Shown: in pieces, positions 13,619-25,210 of the stretch
Numbering within the stretch: the first letter of the stretch is position 1
Layout: each line of letters opens with the position of its first letter
Source of the DNA: Monomorium pharaonis
Taxonomy: Eukaryota > Arthropoda > Insecta > Hymenoptera > Formicidae
Reading direction: 5' to 3'
Length of the DNA stretch: 64,000 nucleotides
Assembly: GCF_013373865.1 (NCBI RefSeq)
Contig: NC_050473.1
Coordinates: 24,035,662 to 24,099,661, forward strand
Notes under the pieces: model-generated
What the model saw: the letters and a program-made list of their open reading frames with translations, nothing else
Database searches by the model: none
What the model was told of the DNA's origin: nothing
Position numbers and translations under genes: made by a program

Positions 13619-13662
<44 letters not shown>

Positions 13663-13665
13663 TAA
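13508..13665. repeat. Palindrome around a (GT)n run ending in an orphan MITE terminus, then (AT)n
   Basis: Immediately right of copy 2, the flank TATATACATATGTATG is followed by (GT)n at 13526-13564 and then by its own complement leading into a second terminus, ACAAGATGTCCCAAAACGTA (from about 13584) with GTCAACGCTCGTAA, which stops at an (AT)n run (13622-13659). The orphan end is 40 bp long without an element body. Confidence 0.7.
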
Positions 13666-13979
13666 ATACTATAACCTAGAATTGTGTAAAATTTTTATAT
13701 CTAATCCCTGTGAATAATTCACAAATAAAAACATTATTTAACTAAACAATACTGTATATTAATTACATTTAACATGTGATGTCTACTTTTTATAAATATA
13801 ATGGATATACTTTTATATTTTATATTTTATAAAAATAAGAATTTTTATACATGTAGGTGATACATTATAAGTTCACTCAAAATTCTCGTGTTACTCTCGA
13901 TAGAGAATGAGCTACTTCAATATTTTGCAGCAATTCACTGCAATCTGATCATTTCGATATATATCTCGAAATGTCTGTT

Positions 13980-14509
13980 CGATTCGAGAAATCGATTCAA
14001 TTATGAGCGCACGAGAGAAGACTGCGCCGCGCGCCGTCGCCTTGACGATGATGACGATGTCGACGTCGTTTTGACGTCGGCGCAGTGCGTCGTCGTGTAA
14101 CCAGAGCCACTGCGTCGGGTCGACGATCTATCCGATGGCAAGCCAGTGTTCCGACTTTTCTCGGCTTTTGCGTCGCGTATTCTGCTTCCGTCCCAACGCC
14201 GCCGCCGTCGCCGCCGCCTCTTCATTGTCATTATGCTGTCCGATCGTTAATATCAGCACTGTCTGATCGCATTAATCTTGTATTCAATAGTTGTCACGTC
14301 AAATTTGTATACGTTAACTAGACATTGCTCCGAAATTTTCACAAAGTCATTTGACTCGCCGACGACGTGTAACATCGTCAGACGATACTGTCGGAGATAC
14401 CTAATGTTAATTTTTATAAACACCATGGCGTAAGAAACCATCGGGACATGTGCCTTTCCGCTTCTTATTGATCGGCGCATTCCGACCGGCGCGGCCCTCA
14501 AAAGATTTG
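13980..14509 (+). promoter_or_regulatory. CpG-rich block: candidate promoter and non-coding first exon, perhaps of DAAM
   Basis: In a window that is mostly A/T, this block is rich in CpG (CGCCGCGCGCCGTCGCC at 14026, GACGTCGACGTCG-type runs, a CCGCCGCCGTCGCCGCCGCC run near 14200) and contains no long plausible protein. It ends in a good donor, AAAAGATTTG|GTAAGAGC, with the intron beginning at 14510. The first coding exon of DAAM starts with an acceptor at 36178, so at least one upstream non-coding exon is required; this block is the best candidate on sequence alone. A separate gene or an alternative promoter is possible. Confidence 0.45.
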
Positions 14510-14675
14510 GTAAGAGCTCTAATATGATGCCTATTCTTTCTCATAATTATCTGAAACAGCTATTTATTTTGCTGACAAAGTACCTTAAGCATTAAATAAA
14601 TATTTTATAAAAATAATTTAACGTTATCAAACTCTAAGTATGACTAATAAATGTCAAATGTCACTTACATCAGAA

Positions 14676-14726
14676 CGTGCGCGCGCGCGCGGGTGTGTGT
14701 GTGTGTGTGTGTGTGTTTGCGCGCGC

Positions 14727-14801
<75 letters not shown>

Positions 14802-14848
14802 TGTGCGTGTGTGTGTGTGTGTGCGTGCGTGTGCGCGCGCGCGCGCGT
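14676..14848. repeat. (GC)n/(GT)n/(GTGC)n microsatellite
   Basis: About 170 bp of alternating purine-pyrimidine sequence: GCGCGC, (GT)n, then some twenty GTGC units, then (GT)n and GCGCGC again. Such tracts favour left-handed DNA. The open frames across it are repeat artefacts. Confidence 0.95.
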
Positions 14849-15886
14849 ATGTATTTTTGTGTTTTTTATAAAAATGCATTACAATAAAATACAGAAAATA
14901 ATATAATTGTTAAGTATACATTTTTCAATAATTTTATTCCTACATATTTGTGCAATATTATTTTGAGAACGCTGATAATGAATAAATATTCTAATATATG
15001 AAAATAAAATTAATATCTTAAATATAAACAAATTTCGTAAATTTGATACCTTTTTATATATTTTAAATATACTGTAATTTTTAGTACAAAATATGAGATA
15101 AAATATCTTGTTTTAAAAAGAAAAGAATTTTAAAGAGAAAATAATTTTAGTGATTAAAAAAGTTTTAAAAGTTGTAACCCTGAAAAAAATGCTTATTAGT
15201 TGTAAGGTTTGATCTGGAAACAATTTTTTTTTTAATACAAAGAAAATACAAAGTCCATAATTTAAATGATTACGATAAAAGAGAAATATTTTCTATTATA
15301 CATATGTACTTAAATTTATAATAAAGGTACTCAAAATAAATTAAACTTTAAAAGTAGCTTTCTTATGTTGTTCGGTACGCCATTGTTTCAGGCTCTTTGT
15401 TATAATAATATTTAATGTATATTTATTTTTAAATAAACTACCACATTAACACTTTAATAAATGCAACCATATGTACAACAATAATGCAATTAGGGTGAAT
15501 AAAGCGATTTAATTAAACAATAACTAAAATTGTGAGTCTAAACTGTTAATGAAATTAAAAACTATTATAAATTAAATACTATTATAACTGTCGTGCTAGA
15601 TGATCGGGAAGAGGATTTTGGTTTTCTATAATGTAATTTACAATCTATAGATTTGAAAAACTGTCAACATTTTTAGTTGCGATCAATTAAAAGTCATTGA
15701 TTAATTTGCATAAGTATAGTCAAAAATTAAGTGTGCAGCTAATTAATAAATATTAGATATATCATATCGATTAATTTCTTAATCTCTTCTTATTTTGTTT
15801 ATATTTCACATATACATAATGAAGTTTATTAATATATCAATTCTAAAGGCATTTCTCAAGATATTCTCTCTTTCCTCCTCCCCCCC

Positions 15887-15933
<47 letters not shown>

Positions 15934-17097
15934 GCCATTTAACATACAATACAGGGTTATATGTATTACAATTAAAAAAATAAATAGCGCATTGCGATAG
16001 GGCTCGCTTGACATTTGAAAAAGTTAGTAATTACGTACACAAATTCCATATGCTACTTATTAAATTATTATTATATTGATATTTAACATCAGAAACTAAA
16101 CCATTGTTATTCAACCGATAAGTACACATACATATGTCAATTTATTTTATCTTTTCTTACTTATTTTTGAAATAAAACAATTTTTAGGAAATGCAATAAT
16201 TTGAAATCTGTTACGCTGTAATTTCTTTCAAATTCTTTTAAAAATTAATGTTAAAAATATTTATTAACTAAAACCAAATATAGAGTTTATGTATATAAAA
16301 TAACAAAAGGCTCACTCGCATTTTTAACACTTATTACTATTTTTGCTATGTCTTTACGATCACACTCATGTAATCAGACATTATATACATATATAAAAAT
16401 ACTGAAACATTTTACATATGCATATTATTTTACAAAAGTAACATGTATAAAACGATAAACATGAGTCTTTATTATTTTTCTCGTAGCTGTTTCTAGAAAT
16501 AATAGACTAAATACAAAGTTATAGAAATAATAGACTAAATACAAAAAAAACAACAAAATTATGTAACAGTTTATGTACACAATATAGTTACTTTTATAGT
16601 GGATTGAGTCGTGTTTAAGATTTGAACGGTATATATTTATAATCAAGAGTTTTATAATTAGCTCACTTATAAGAAAAAGTACATATCATTATATCAAGGT
16701 ACCAAATATTTAGAAACGGATTGCATATGCCGTATAAACTTTCCAATGACTCCGTCTATAGTCTCTTTTCGCTTTTACGTGAACTATTTTCGGCATCCCT
16801 TGTACCGATGCAGTGATACTTCTCACAACCTAACCTATATTTTATCACGTCATTTTATCTTATTATCAGTCTTATTCTTTTTTATATTGTAAAAAATGAA
16901 ATTTTTACATTAAAAATTTTACAATAATAGTAAATTAATTCTTCGACCGATAATATTTTAAACATATCGACAAAGTTGAAATTGCCTTTTCGGTCTACAG
17001 CGGATCTTGGTGTTGAATATAATTTTTCTATTAATTTATAATAATGTGCTTAGCTCATATAACTACGCGCCGACAATTTCCTTAGTCTTGAAAGAAT
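14849..17097. other. AT-rich non-coding sequence with a (CT)n tract
   Basis: No gene recognised. A (CT)n tract runs at 15892-15931. The short open frames here are low-complexity. Confidence 0.6.
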
Positions 17098-17388
17098 TCC
17101 CATAAGAAAAAATTATGCAAAAATTACTGCACAAAAAACTGCATATTTTTATGCATGAATTTCTGCAGTTTTTATAGATTTTTGTACAAAATTTTCGCCT
17201 TCAGAATTTTTCTGCAGAATATTTTGTAGAATATAATTTTTTCTGAAAACAAAAAACTTCAAAAAACATTACATAAAATTCTGTACAAACTTACTTTGTA
17301 CAAAAATCTGTAAAAACTGCAGAAGTTTATGTACAAAAATATGCAACTTTTTGTGCAGTAATTTTTGCATAATTTTTTTCTACGGGTT
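17098..17388. mobile_element. Palindromic MITE with ACCCGTAGAAAAAAATTATG-type ends
   Basis: The left end CCCATAAGAAAAAATTATGC leads to AAAAATTACTGCACAAAAA and the right end is the complement (TTTTTGTGCAGTAATTTTTG then CATAATTTTTTTCTACGGG). The two arms pair over most of their length around about 17243. Length about 290 bp, no coding potential. Confidence 0.8.
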
Positions 17389-17744
17389 ATTAAGATAAAT
17401 ATTGATACTCAGAATCATCTTAAAATCTTCTCTTACCCGAAAAAACTAAATAATTTATTGCGAAAAATTATAGTTATATAAACTAAGAGTATTAAATTAA
17501 GTAAAAAATTATATTTAGCACCAAATTCCGCTACTGTACAAATATGCAATCTCTACTTTATCAATGTTTAAAATTTATATTAAAAATTTTAATTTAAAAA
17601 TTTTTTTATATTGTATATTGTAAAAAATGAAAATGACAAATTATTCGAGTAAAAAACTTAAAATTAAAAAACACGATTGTTAATTGATTATAATGTAAAG
17701 AACATAATTAATTATAAATATCTAAAAGAATATATTATTCGTAA

Positions 17745-18022
17745 ACTGATAGAAAAATATGATATTTGTGACTATAATTGCATAGTAAAATAATTATAGT
17801 AGTATTATTTTTATAGTGATTATTACTATAATATTAACTAATAATAACCGTATACTTGTACCTGTGCTACCAACTGTAAAAAAATTGTATTATAAATTAT
17901 ATAGTTTTAAAATATAGCATATGGTTGTTATTACTAAAGTTATAGTATTAATTACTATAAAAATGTTATTCTCAACTATAATTATTCTATTATGTAATTA
18001 CAGTCACAAATACAACACATTT
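17745..18022. mobile_element. 265-bp palindromic MITE, copy A (copy B at 60489)
   Basis: The ends ATATTTGTGACTATAATTGC and its complement near 18000 enclose a palindrome with central markers AATAATAACCGTATACTT and ATAGCATATGGTTGTTA. The element at 60489-60762 matches throughout, in the same orientation, including both markers. Confidence 0.85.
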
Positions 18023-18936
18023 TTCTATTAATGTACTCATAATTCTTCCTAATCAAATAATTTTTTATATAAAATAATGTTGAGGTTTGACAAGCAGGCT
18101 TATAAACACTGTGTATTTAAAGCTAATTATATATCTTGATGATTGCGATAAGATTCTGTTTCATAAACGGACAATTAGCAAAAATATAAATAAATTAATA
18201 ATCGTTGGAGTCATAAAGCGATTGCTTCTAATTGAATTGTCCGTTTTTTCGTCAAAGAAAAGACAATAAAATCAATAACTCTGTATTCACATCGACGAAA
18301 GTAAAGAAGTGTCATGTGGGTTATCGACCACAGCTGTCAACTTCCTAGTAATATTGTATACCTTTAAAGCTTTCTTGACACAACATATCATAAGGAGAAA
18401 GAAACAGTTCAAGTTGCTGAAAATCCTCATAAGAGATTTTTCTCGTCAAGTTGTATACTTTCTTTTTTTAATTTCAATATTTTATAGGATATTTACGCAA
18501 GATATCTGATATTAATAATTAAAACATGAAGTGATGCAGATTGAAATTTATTGACAATGATCATACATATGGCAATAATGTTTTGGTGCAATAACATATG
18601 TGGGTAATACTTGTATATATATTTAAATTATTTATTTAAAAAATAGTATACATACCATACGTATAACTAAATCTGGTTAGCACAATAATTATTACGCACA
18701 CGCATACATGTGTGTGTGTGTGGGGGGGGGGGAGTGTAAGTAATACAAATGTGTAAACATTTTATTTCTACAAATAAAACTAATAATATTATAAATTATA
18801 ATTTTTAATAATAGATTGATAAAATGTTACAAAAATACATATTAATTTTACACACATATATTTAATCCTTACCCAGTACACTTCAGTGGAATTTCATAAC
18901 CCATATCCTAGAGTCTATTGAGAACGAACAAAATGC

Positions 18937-19162
18937 ATGAAAAAATGATTTAGATATAATTATATATGACGTCATATACAATTATATATAATTATATATG
19001 ATTTATATAGACCAGCATATATAATTATATATAAATTATTATATATAGACTTCATTGTTCTTGCCGCGTTATATCTGAAGAACTGCAAATACTTTATATG
19101 ATTATATATAATAATATCTGGTCATATCCAATTGGATCTATTGAAGTTGAGTGATCATATAT

Positions 19163-19209
<47 letters not shown>

Positions 19210-19449
19210 GTTATATAAAATCATATATAGTTTTATTATGAAAGAACAAGAACAACGGAGTCTATATATAAGTCATATATAAATTATATATGAGACCCAT
19301 ATATTTTTATAATTTATAATTTATAAATAATTATATATCCTGGTATATATAAATCATATATAATTATATAAATTTGGATATAATTATATGTATATAATTG
19401 TATATGACGTCATATATATAATTATATCTATAAAATCATTTTTTCATGG
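18937..19449. mobile_element. AT-rich palindromic element centred on an (AT)n run
   Basis: The arms begin CATGAAAAAATGATTTAGAT and end with the complement at 19430-19449, with TATATGACGTCATAT present in both arms (about 18965 and 19405). Centre at the (AT)n run 19161-19201. Total about 513 bp, non-coding. Confidence 0.75.
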
Positions 19450-21060
19450 AATATTAACATTAATAACTTAAAAACTTTACAGATTACTTCTTAAATATTT
19501 TATTTTGTGACAAAATAGTTGTTTTAATTAAAATTTAAGTGTGTAAAAAAATTTTCACGATTTCCGTGAATTTTCGATAATTAATTGAATGTTGAATTTA
19601 GTTGGGGTCTAATTGATCCCACAGTACCGAATAAGGATTAAGAAATATTACAATGATTATTACAGTATCTTCCAAATGTGTAACAATAAACGCACTTTTA
19701 TAACATTGCACACATTACAATTATACATAGTATAAATACATAAAAATTGATGTTTTATTGAAAGATTAATGTTAAATAAATTCGTGATTTATTCACACTA
19801 GTATCAATTGCAGTCTATTTTCTTATTTGTAGTTCTCTTAAGTAATTTTTCTTTCTTAAATCTTATATGTGTAAACCTTAAAAATAAATCTTTTATATTA
19901 AAAGTTTTATTTACAAATAAGTCAGAGAAGGACGGTATATTTATCAAAACATTGTACACGCATGCAAATGAAATTTATAGATTATGGTCATAAAAACGGT
20001 ATATTAACATATTATTCTTTTGAAAAGAATTATAATGCATTTTAAAATAAACTATTATATTAAATAGTAATCGTTTTTTAAACATAATTATTATGAACAC
20101 AACAAAAGAAAGAATCCAAAATGATTCAAGCATGTTCGTGCAGATTTGTGCATATTGTTCGATATATGATTAAAATTTATATTTTAACGCTTATATCTTA
20201 CAAAAATCCCTTTTATACACTTTTTACTAGCTTTTTATTTTATTAAATCTTTAAGAATTTATTGTAAAAATATTTAAAATACAATTTTAAACGAGTGTAG
20301 TCTTGAATTTAAATTTTACTGGGAGAAAAGTTAATTCTAAATTGGCAAAAAGATTTACATAAACAAAAATACGGACAATCTAACACTTAATAATATGCGC
20401 ATTATGTTACATAATTAAAGACTAATATAATCATTACTTTTTGTTATTGTTAATATAATTATCACTATGTACTCCTTTTATAATAGCATTATATATATAT
20501 TATAGCATATACGTAATGATATGAAGACTGTTGAATGTCATCTCAATACAAGTAAATTACAGCTAGAGAGATAGCACAGTCACTCGACAATTGGTAGCAA
20601 TTGACAACAATTAAGGCCAGTCAAAAATGTTGTGATTTTATATCGTGTTGATAATTTACAATGAGGACAAACAATACCTTTAAACTTTAAGTTCTAAATG
20701 ATGTGCAAAATTATTAAAGCGATCTTGAAAACAACACACGTTTCTTATGACACACATACACATTCAGGAAATACTACTGCAAAATAATTATTTTTGAATG
20801 AAGAAGAGTATATATGTAACAATATTAACAGTAATAAAGAAAACATTTATTGATAATATTTAATTATACAATATTATGCTATTGCATTTTTCAGGTTTTT
20901 TATATTTTCATATTTATCTTTTTGCTTATTTTACAAAAAATAACTTATCTTATGAACATTGAATATAAATAAACATTCATAAAATCTAAATCAGCAACTG
21001 ATCTTAAATATTTAATCAAATAATAAAATAAGAAGAAAATATATTTTATTCGAAAGTAGT
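19450..21060. other. AT-rich non-coding sequence, no gene seen
   Basis: No open frame with coding character, no repeat beyond short A/T runs. Confidence 0.6.
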
Positions 21061-21067
21061 AAAACGA

Positions 21068-21135
21068 ATATAATGCAAGTGGTAGAGTCCTTAGACAGAT
21101 GTTTAGTCCACAGCGCAAGGGTCCAGTTCCCCTAT
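21068..21135 (+). repeat. Possible head of a tRNA-derived SINE
   Basis: The sequence resembles the two internal promoter boxes of tRNA genes: GCAAGTGGTAGAGTCC (21074) for box A, close to the TGGTAGAG of tRNA D-arms, and GGGTCCAGTTCCCC (21119) for box B, about 45 bases apart. A full tRNA cloverleaf cannot be folded from what I see, so a tRNA gene is unlikely. Neither an A-rich tail nor a target duplication was identified. Confidence 0.35.
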
Positions 21136-21359
21136 CAAGAATTATCCCGAGAACTACCCTCCATTGATGATTACGGCATATGAGTGCAGCATCGGCTGCT
21201 AGTACCCACGACAATAGTCCTACTATTGCTACCTCTACCCTTCTGAGCTAAGCTTAAGGGACACGTGACATGTACTTGCTTGGGAACAAACGCACACAAA
21301 TACAAAACACACACACACACTTAATACATGTGCCGCTTTCTAAACAAAATTTGTCAGAC

Positions 21360-21604
21360 CCTTCTAGGCTGTCTCGGCGTTCGGTTTATTACATGGACTT
21401 CTCGCGTGGATAAAGATTTATGGAAATATGCAAAAATGCTGCTTTAGTTACAAAATTGTGTTCCCGTAATATTTATGTGACATTGTTTTGTGAATATATA
21501 GTGTATTACCAGAAGTAATCACGCGCGGTAATAAATAAAACATAAATAAGTGTAATAAAAACAATAAGTGTTATGAAGAGAAAAGTGCATTTGATTTGGG
21601 ATAT
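21360..21604 (+). promoter_or_regulatory. Second candidate 5' exon ending in a perfect GTAAGT donor
   Basis: A patch with CpG (CTCGGCGTTCGG near 21371, CACGCGCGG near 21520) leads to ATGAAGAGAAAAGTGCATTT and a consensus donor, GGGATAT|GTAAGT, with the intron beginning at 21605. If spliced to the DAAM exon at 36179, the ATG would open a short upstream frame that stops before DAAM's own ATG, so the exon would be 5' UTR with an upstream ORF. It could also be the first exon of an unrelated gene. Confidence 0.35.
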
Positions 21605-22027
21605 GTAAGTTAACAAATTATTATCAAAAACTAATTAAATGGCATTGCCGTACTAACAATATATGTTAATATAATTTTTAAATAGTAAAACAAATTTGGT
21701 AATTATATTTTTGTGTAATATCTGCGTGTATAAAAAATACGAAGTAAAACGAAAAAGTAAAAGATATAGTTTATTATTTAATATATATAGTACTATTATA
21801 TTTATTATTCAACTTTATACTTATTACATATTCATTAAGTATAAATTTTAATGTAAAAAACGTTGATAAATTAACAATGAGAAAGTATAAACAAAATTTG
21901 TTTCTAAGATTTTTGTGTTTAACAATATGTTTTAAGCAAAATAAGTTATTTTAAAGTGTTAATGCAATGACAGTTGTACAATGTTGAGAGAAATTCTTCA
22001 CATTGACAATATGAATTAAATGTAGAG

Positions 22028-22087
<60 letters not shown>
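22028..22087. repeat. (GA)n microsatellite
   Basis: About thirty GA units, followed by a short GAAA transition. Confidence 0.95.
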
Positions 22088-22090
<3 letters not shown>

Positions 22091-22467
22091 AAGAATAACA
22101 GACACTGCGTATCTCCCTAAAGACCACCGAAGGGCGATGTTTAATGCATATGTGCGAGCAGTTAAGTGTTATTTTCTAATGTAAACGAATATACACTTGG
22201 TAATTGGCAATTGTGAAGCGGAAATAACCAATACTTTCATTGTCGATGCATGAAATTCTGCGATACAGATTATAAAATTCATTATTAATGGATATCGTTA
22301 ACTGCTGTATTATACTTATTTATTGCATGTTATTTATTACAATATTATATTATTCTGATATCTATTATATTACTCTACAAAATCAAAGAACTAAAAAATA
22401 AATTTTAAATCGTTTTTGTACTTATTGATTCTATTTTATATATAAATTATTTTTTGTAGTGTATATT

Positions 22468-22705
22468 TATATGTGTGCGTACGTGCGTTCGTGCATGCGT
22501 GCGTGCGTGCGTGTGCGTGTGCGTGTGCGTGTGTGTGTGTGTGCGTGTGTGTGCGTGCGTGTGTGTGTGCGTGTGTGTGTGCGTGCGTGTGTGTGTGTGT
22601 GCGTGCGTGTGTGCGTGCGTGTGTGTGTGCGTGCGTGTGTGTGTCTGTGTGTGTGTGCGTGCGTATTCACGCATATGTACACACACACACGCACGCGCGT
22701 GTATA
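22468..22705. repeat. (GT)n/(GTGC)n microsatellite with terminal (CA)n
   Basis: A 238-bp mixture of GT and GC dinucleotides on the plus strand; the overlapping open frames in all phases are artefacts of the repeat. Confidence 0.95.
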
Positions 22706-22881
22706 TATGTATACAGGAGAAAATTTTTATAGTAACAATTATTATGTACGATAGCAGTTACGGATTATAAGAAGAAATTTTAGAATATTATAAGTAGTGT
22801 GTAAATATTACAATAATTTAATGAAAAACATAATAAAAACTTTCATAATTTCTTGCTTGGTCCGCGCTTATTATTTACCAT

Positions 22882-23083
22882 ACACTGAGAAAAAAATGTT
22901 AATTTAATTAAATTTTTCAATTAAATTAAATTTTGTTTATTCAAGTATTTATATATTTCGATTAACTATATAAAGTTGACTTGAATTGAAATTTGTGCAC
23001 TTAAGTTAAATGCATAAATTCTTGAACTGACAAAATTTTAATTTATTTGAAAAATTTTGTCACATTAACATTTTTTTTTTTTT
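22882..23083. mobile_element. Small palindromic MITE
   Basis: TACACTGAGAAAAAAATG-TTAA at the left is mirrored by the complement TTAACATTTTTT...GGTGTA at the right; inner arms of AATTTAATTAAATTTTTCAA type pair. About 200 bp. Confidence 0.65.
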
Positions 23084-23890
23084 TTTGGTGTAGTAATTTT
23101 TACTATAAAATTTTTTTCGTGTACATAATTATTATATATATATAATAATTTAAATATTTCAAAAAAATGTGCTGTATTGACTAGTAACTGTAATTTGCAC
23201 TGTAGTAACATTAACTAATCAATTAATTAATTAAAGTTATTAATTTAATTACTTTTTATTTGCCTTGAAATTAATGTTCCACATTACTTAATTAGCGATT
23301 ATGTAACTACTATATTTTCTAATCGCAAAACATATTCTTTTATATGTACAGACTTTCCGCATCAAGGAATATTTATTACGGCGAAAATTTGTTTCCGTAT
23401 TCATAATACCATCATAACGTGCGTCTAATGATGTTGTCACGCGTCGTGATAATACATTGTGTCGTAGAAAACTTTTTCGTCACCTACTACAAACAGATAT
23501 GAGCATGTATTATTGATTTTTTTGATATTTTTGTGCACAATTTTTTTTTCTAAATAATGTGTAATTCTATGTGTAAATTCTATTTGATAATACGAACTAA
23601 AACTTTTGCTATGTATTCAAGCATTTAATGTCTGTTGCATATGGCATAATTGTTTCTTCTATTATTCGTTTCTGTTTGCGATTGTTATTCGAAAGATATT
23701 CTAAGATTAAGTTCAGTTAAATTTATGATAAAAAAGGAGAACAAATTATAAGAGAAATTCGGTTACGTTATTTGTTTTGATTTACATTTTTATTTTGCAT
23801 TAGAAAAGAGAAAAATATATCCAGAAATTCAAGTCTATTTAACCATGTATTGCGGTTGTAATTATTTTCCTGCTGTCAGTACAGTGTTAC

Positions 23891-23993
23891 ACAGGCTGCG
23901 TTCCGAAATTTACTGCCAGTACTGAAAATCTATAGTACATGTTACATAAACTATAAATTTTCAATACTACCAGTGAATTTCGGAACATAGCCA
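23891..23993. mobile_element. 103-bp MITE with GGCTGCGTTCCGAAATT ends
   Basis: The left end GGCTGCGTTCCGAAATTTAC and the right end AATTTCGGAACATAGCC are inverted repeats, with a second inner pair (CTGAAAATCTATAGT / ACTATAAATTTTCA). Confidence 0.75.
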
Positions 23994-24446
23994 CAATAAA
24001 AATTGTATATTAAATTTAACACATTTTACATGGTCCTAAACGGCCTGTTCATTTTTTGTTGTGTTAACGCATAATAAATATATAAAGTAACACAAATATT
24101 ATGCAAAAAATTAACATAAAAAATGTAATAATTTTATTAAATTGGGGAAACATATATCTGTAGTGAAGTTAACACTTATAATATGTTAATGCTTGGATTT
24201 TATTTAATTACCTTAGAATTTATTTTTTATATCTGTATTATGTTTATTTACCCGTACATCGCGTTATTTTAACACTAAGAAGTTAGTCAACACAAAATAC
24301 AATTATTATCGATAGTTAAATGATTTATTAATCAGATATTTGGTTCAAAAGAAAAATCCATAAAATCCTTATAAGTGTACAAGTGCATTCATGTTTTTCA
24401 TCTATTGAATCCATACTAGGTCAATAGAACTAACATTTTTAAGTTA

Positions 24447-24832
<386 letters not shown>

Positions 24833-25039
24833 ATATTATTATAAAAGCACAGGATTAAATGTATATTGTTTTAAGAAAATGACAAAATAATTGCGTAACA
24901 TTTATAAATTCCGTTCAAATCTGTTTTATGCAGATAATTTGACCAATTTTAAAACAGTTATTAGAAATGGTACAAATATCCATAACAAATGTCCAATCAC
25001 GTTACGTGCCAAGAAATAAGAATCAGTCTTTTTAAAAGT

Positions 25040-25210
25040 TATTTAAATGCTGCGGTCATACGTCAGATCTTTGCGACTAGTGAATTAAAATGCGCCTTCT
25101 ATCGGATCGGAGCACCGTTAACGTGAATGTTGGGGCACGGCCATTTACTAAATTCATTCTAAAACGCACCTCGGGTCAGTGTGTCACAGTTTGCATCAAA
25201 TAGCAGGTAA
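25040..25210 (+). promoter_or_regulatory. Less AT-rich patch, possible alternative 5' exon
   Basis: A 170-bp island (GCGCCTTCTATCGGATCGG and GGGGCACGGCCATTTAC) ends in AATAGCAG|GTAACAG, which could act as a donor. There is no reading frame of note. The evidence is composition and one weak splice site only. Confidence 0.2.

Noticed and set aside
18087..18509. Two 60-66-codon ORFs
   Set aside because: A/T-driven, Ile/Leu/Lys-rich, no splice or homology support.
21068..21135. A functional tRNA gene
   Set aside because: Boxes A and B are recognisable but no acceptor stem or anticodon stem can be paired; at most a SINE head.
22459..22770. Overlapping long open frames on both strands
   Set aside because: They are translations of (GT)n/(GTGC)n in every phase and encode only Cys-Val/Thr-His repeats. 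The same applies at 14640-14906, 24439-24858, 35624-35926, 59709-59954 and 62991-63416.
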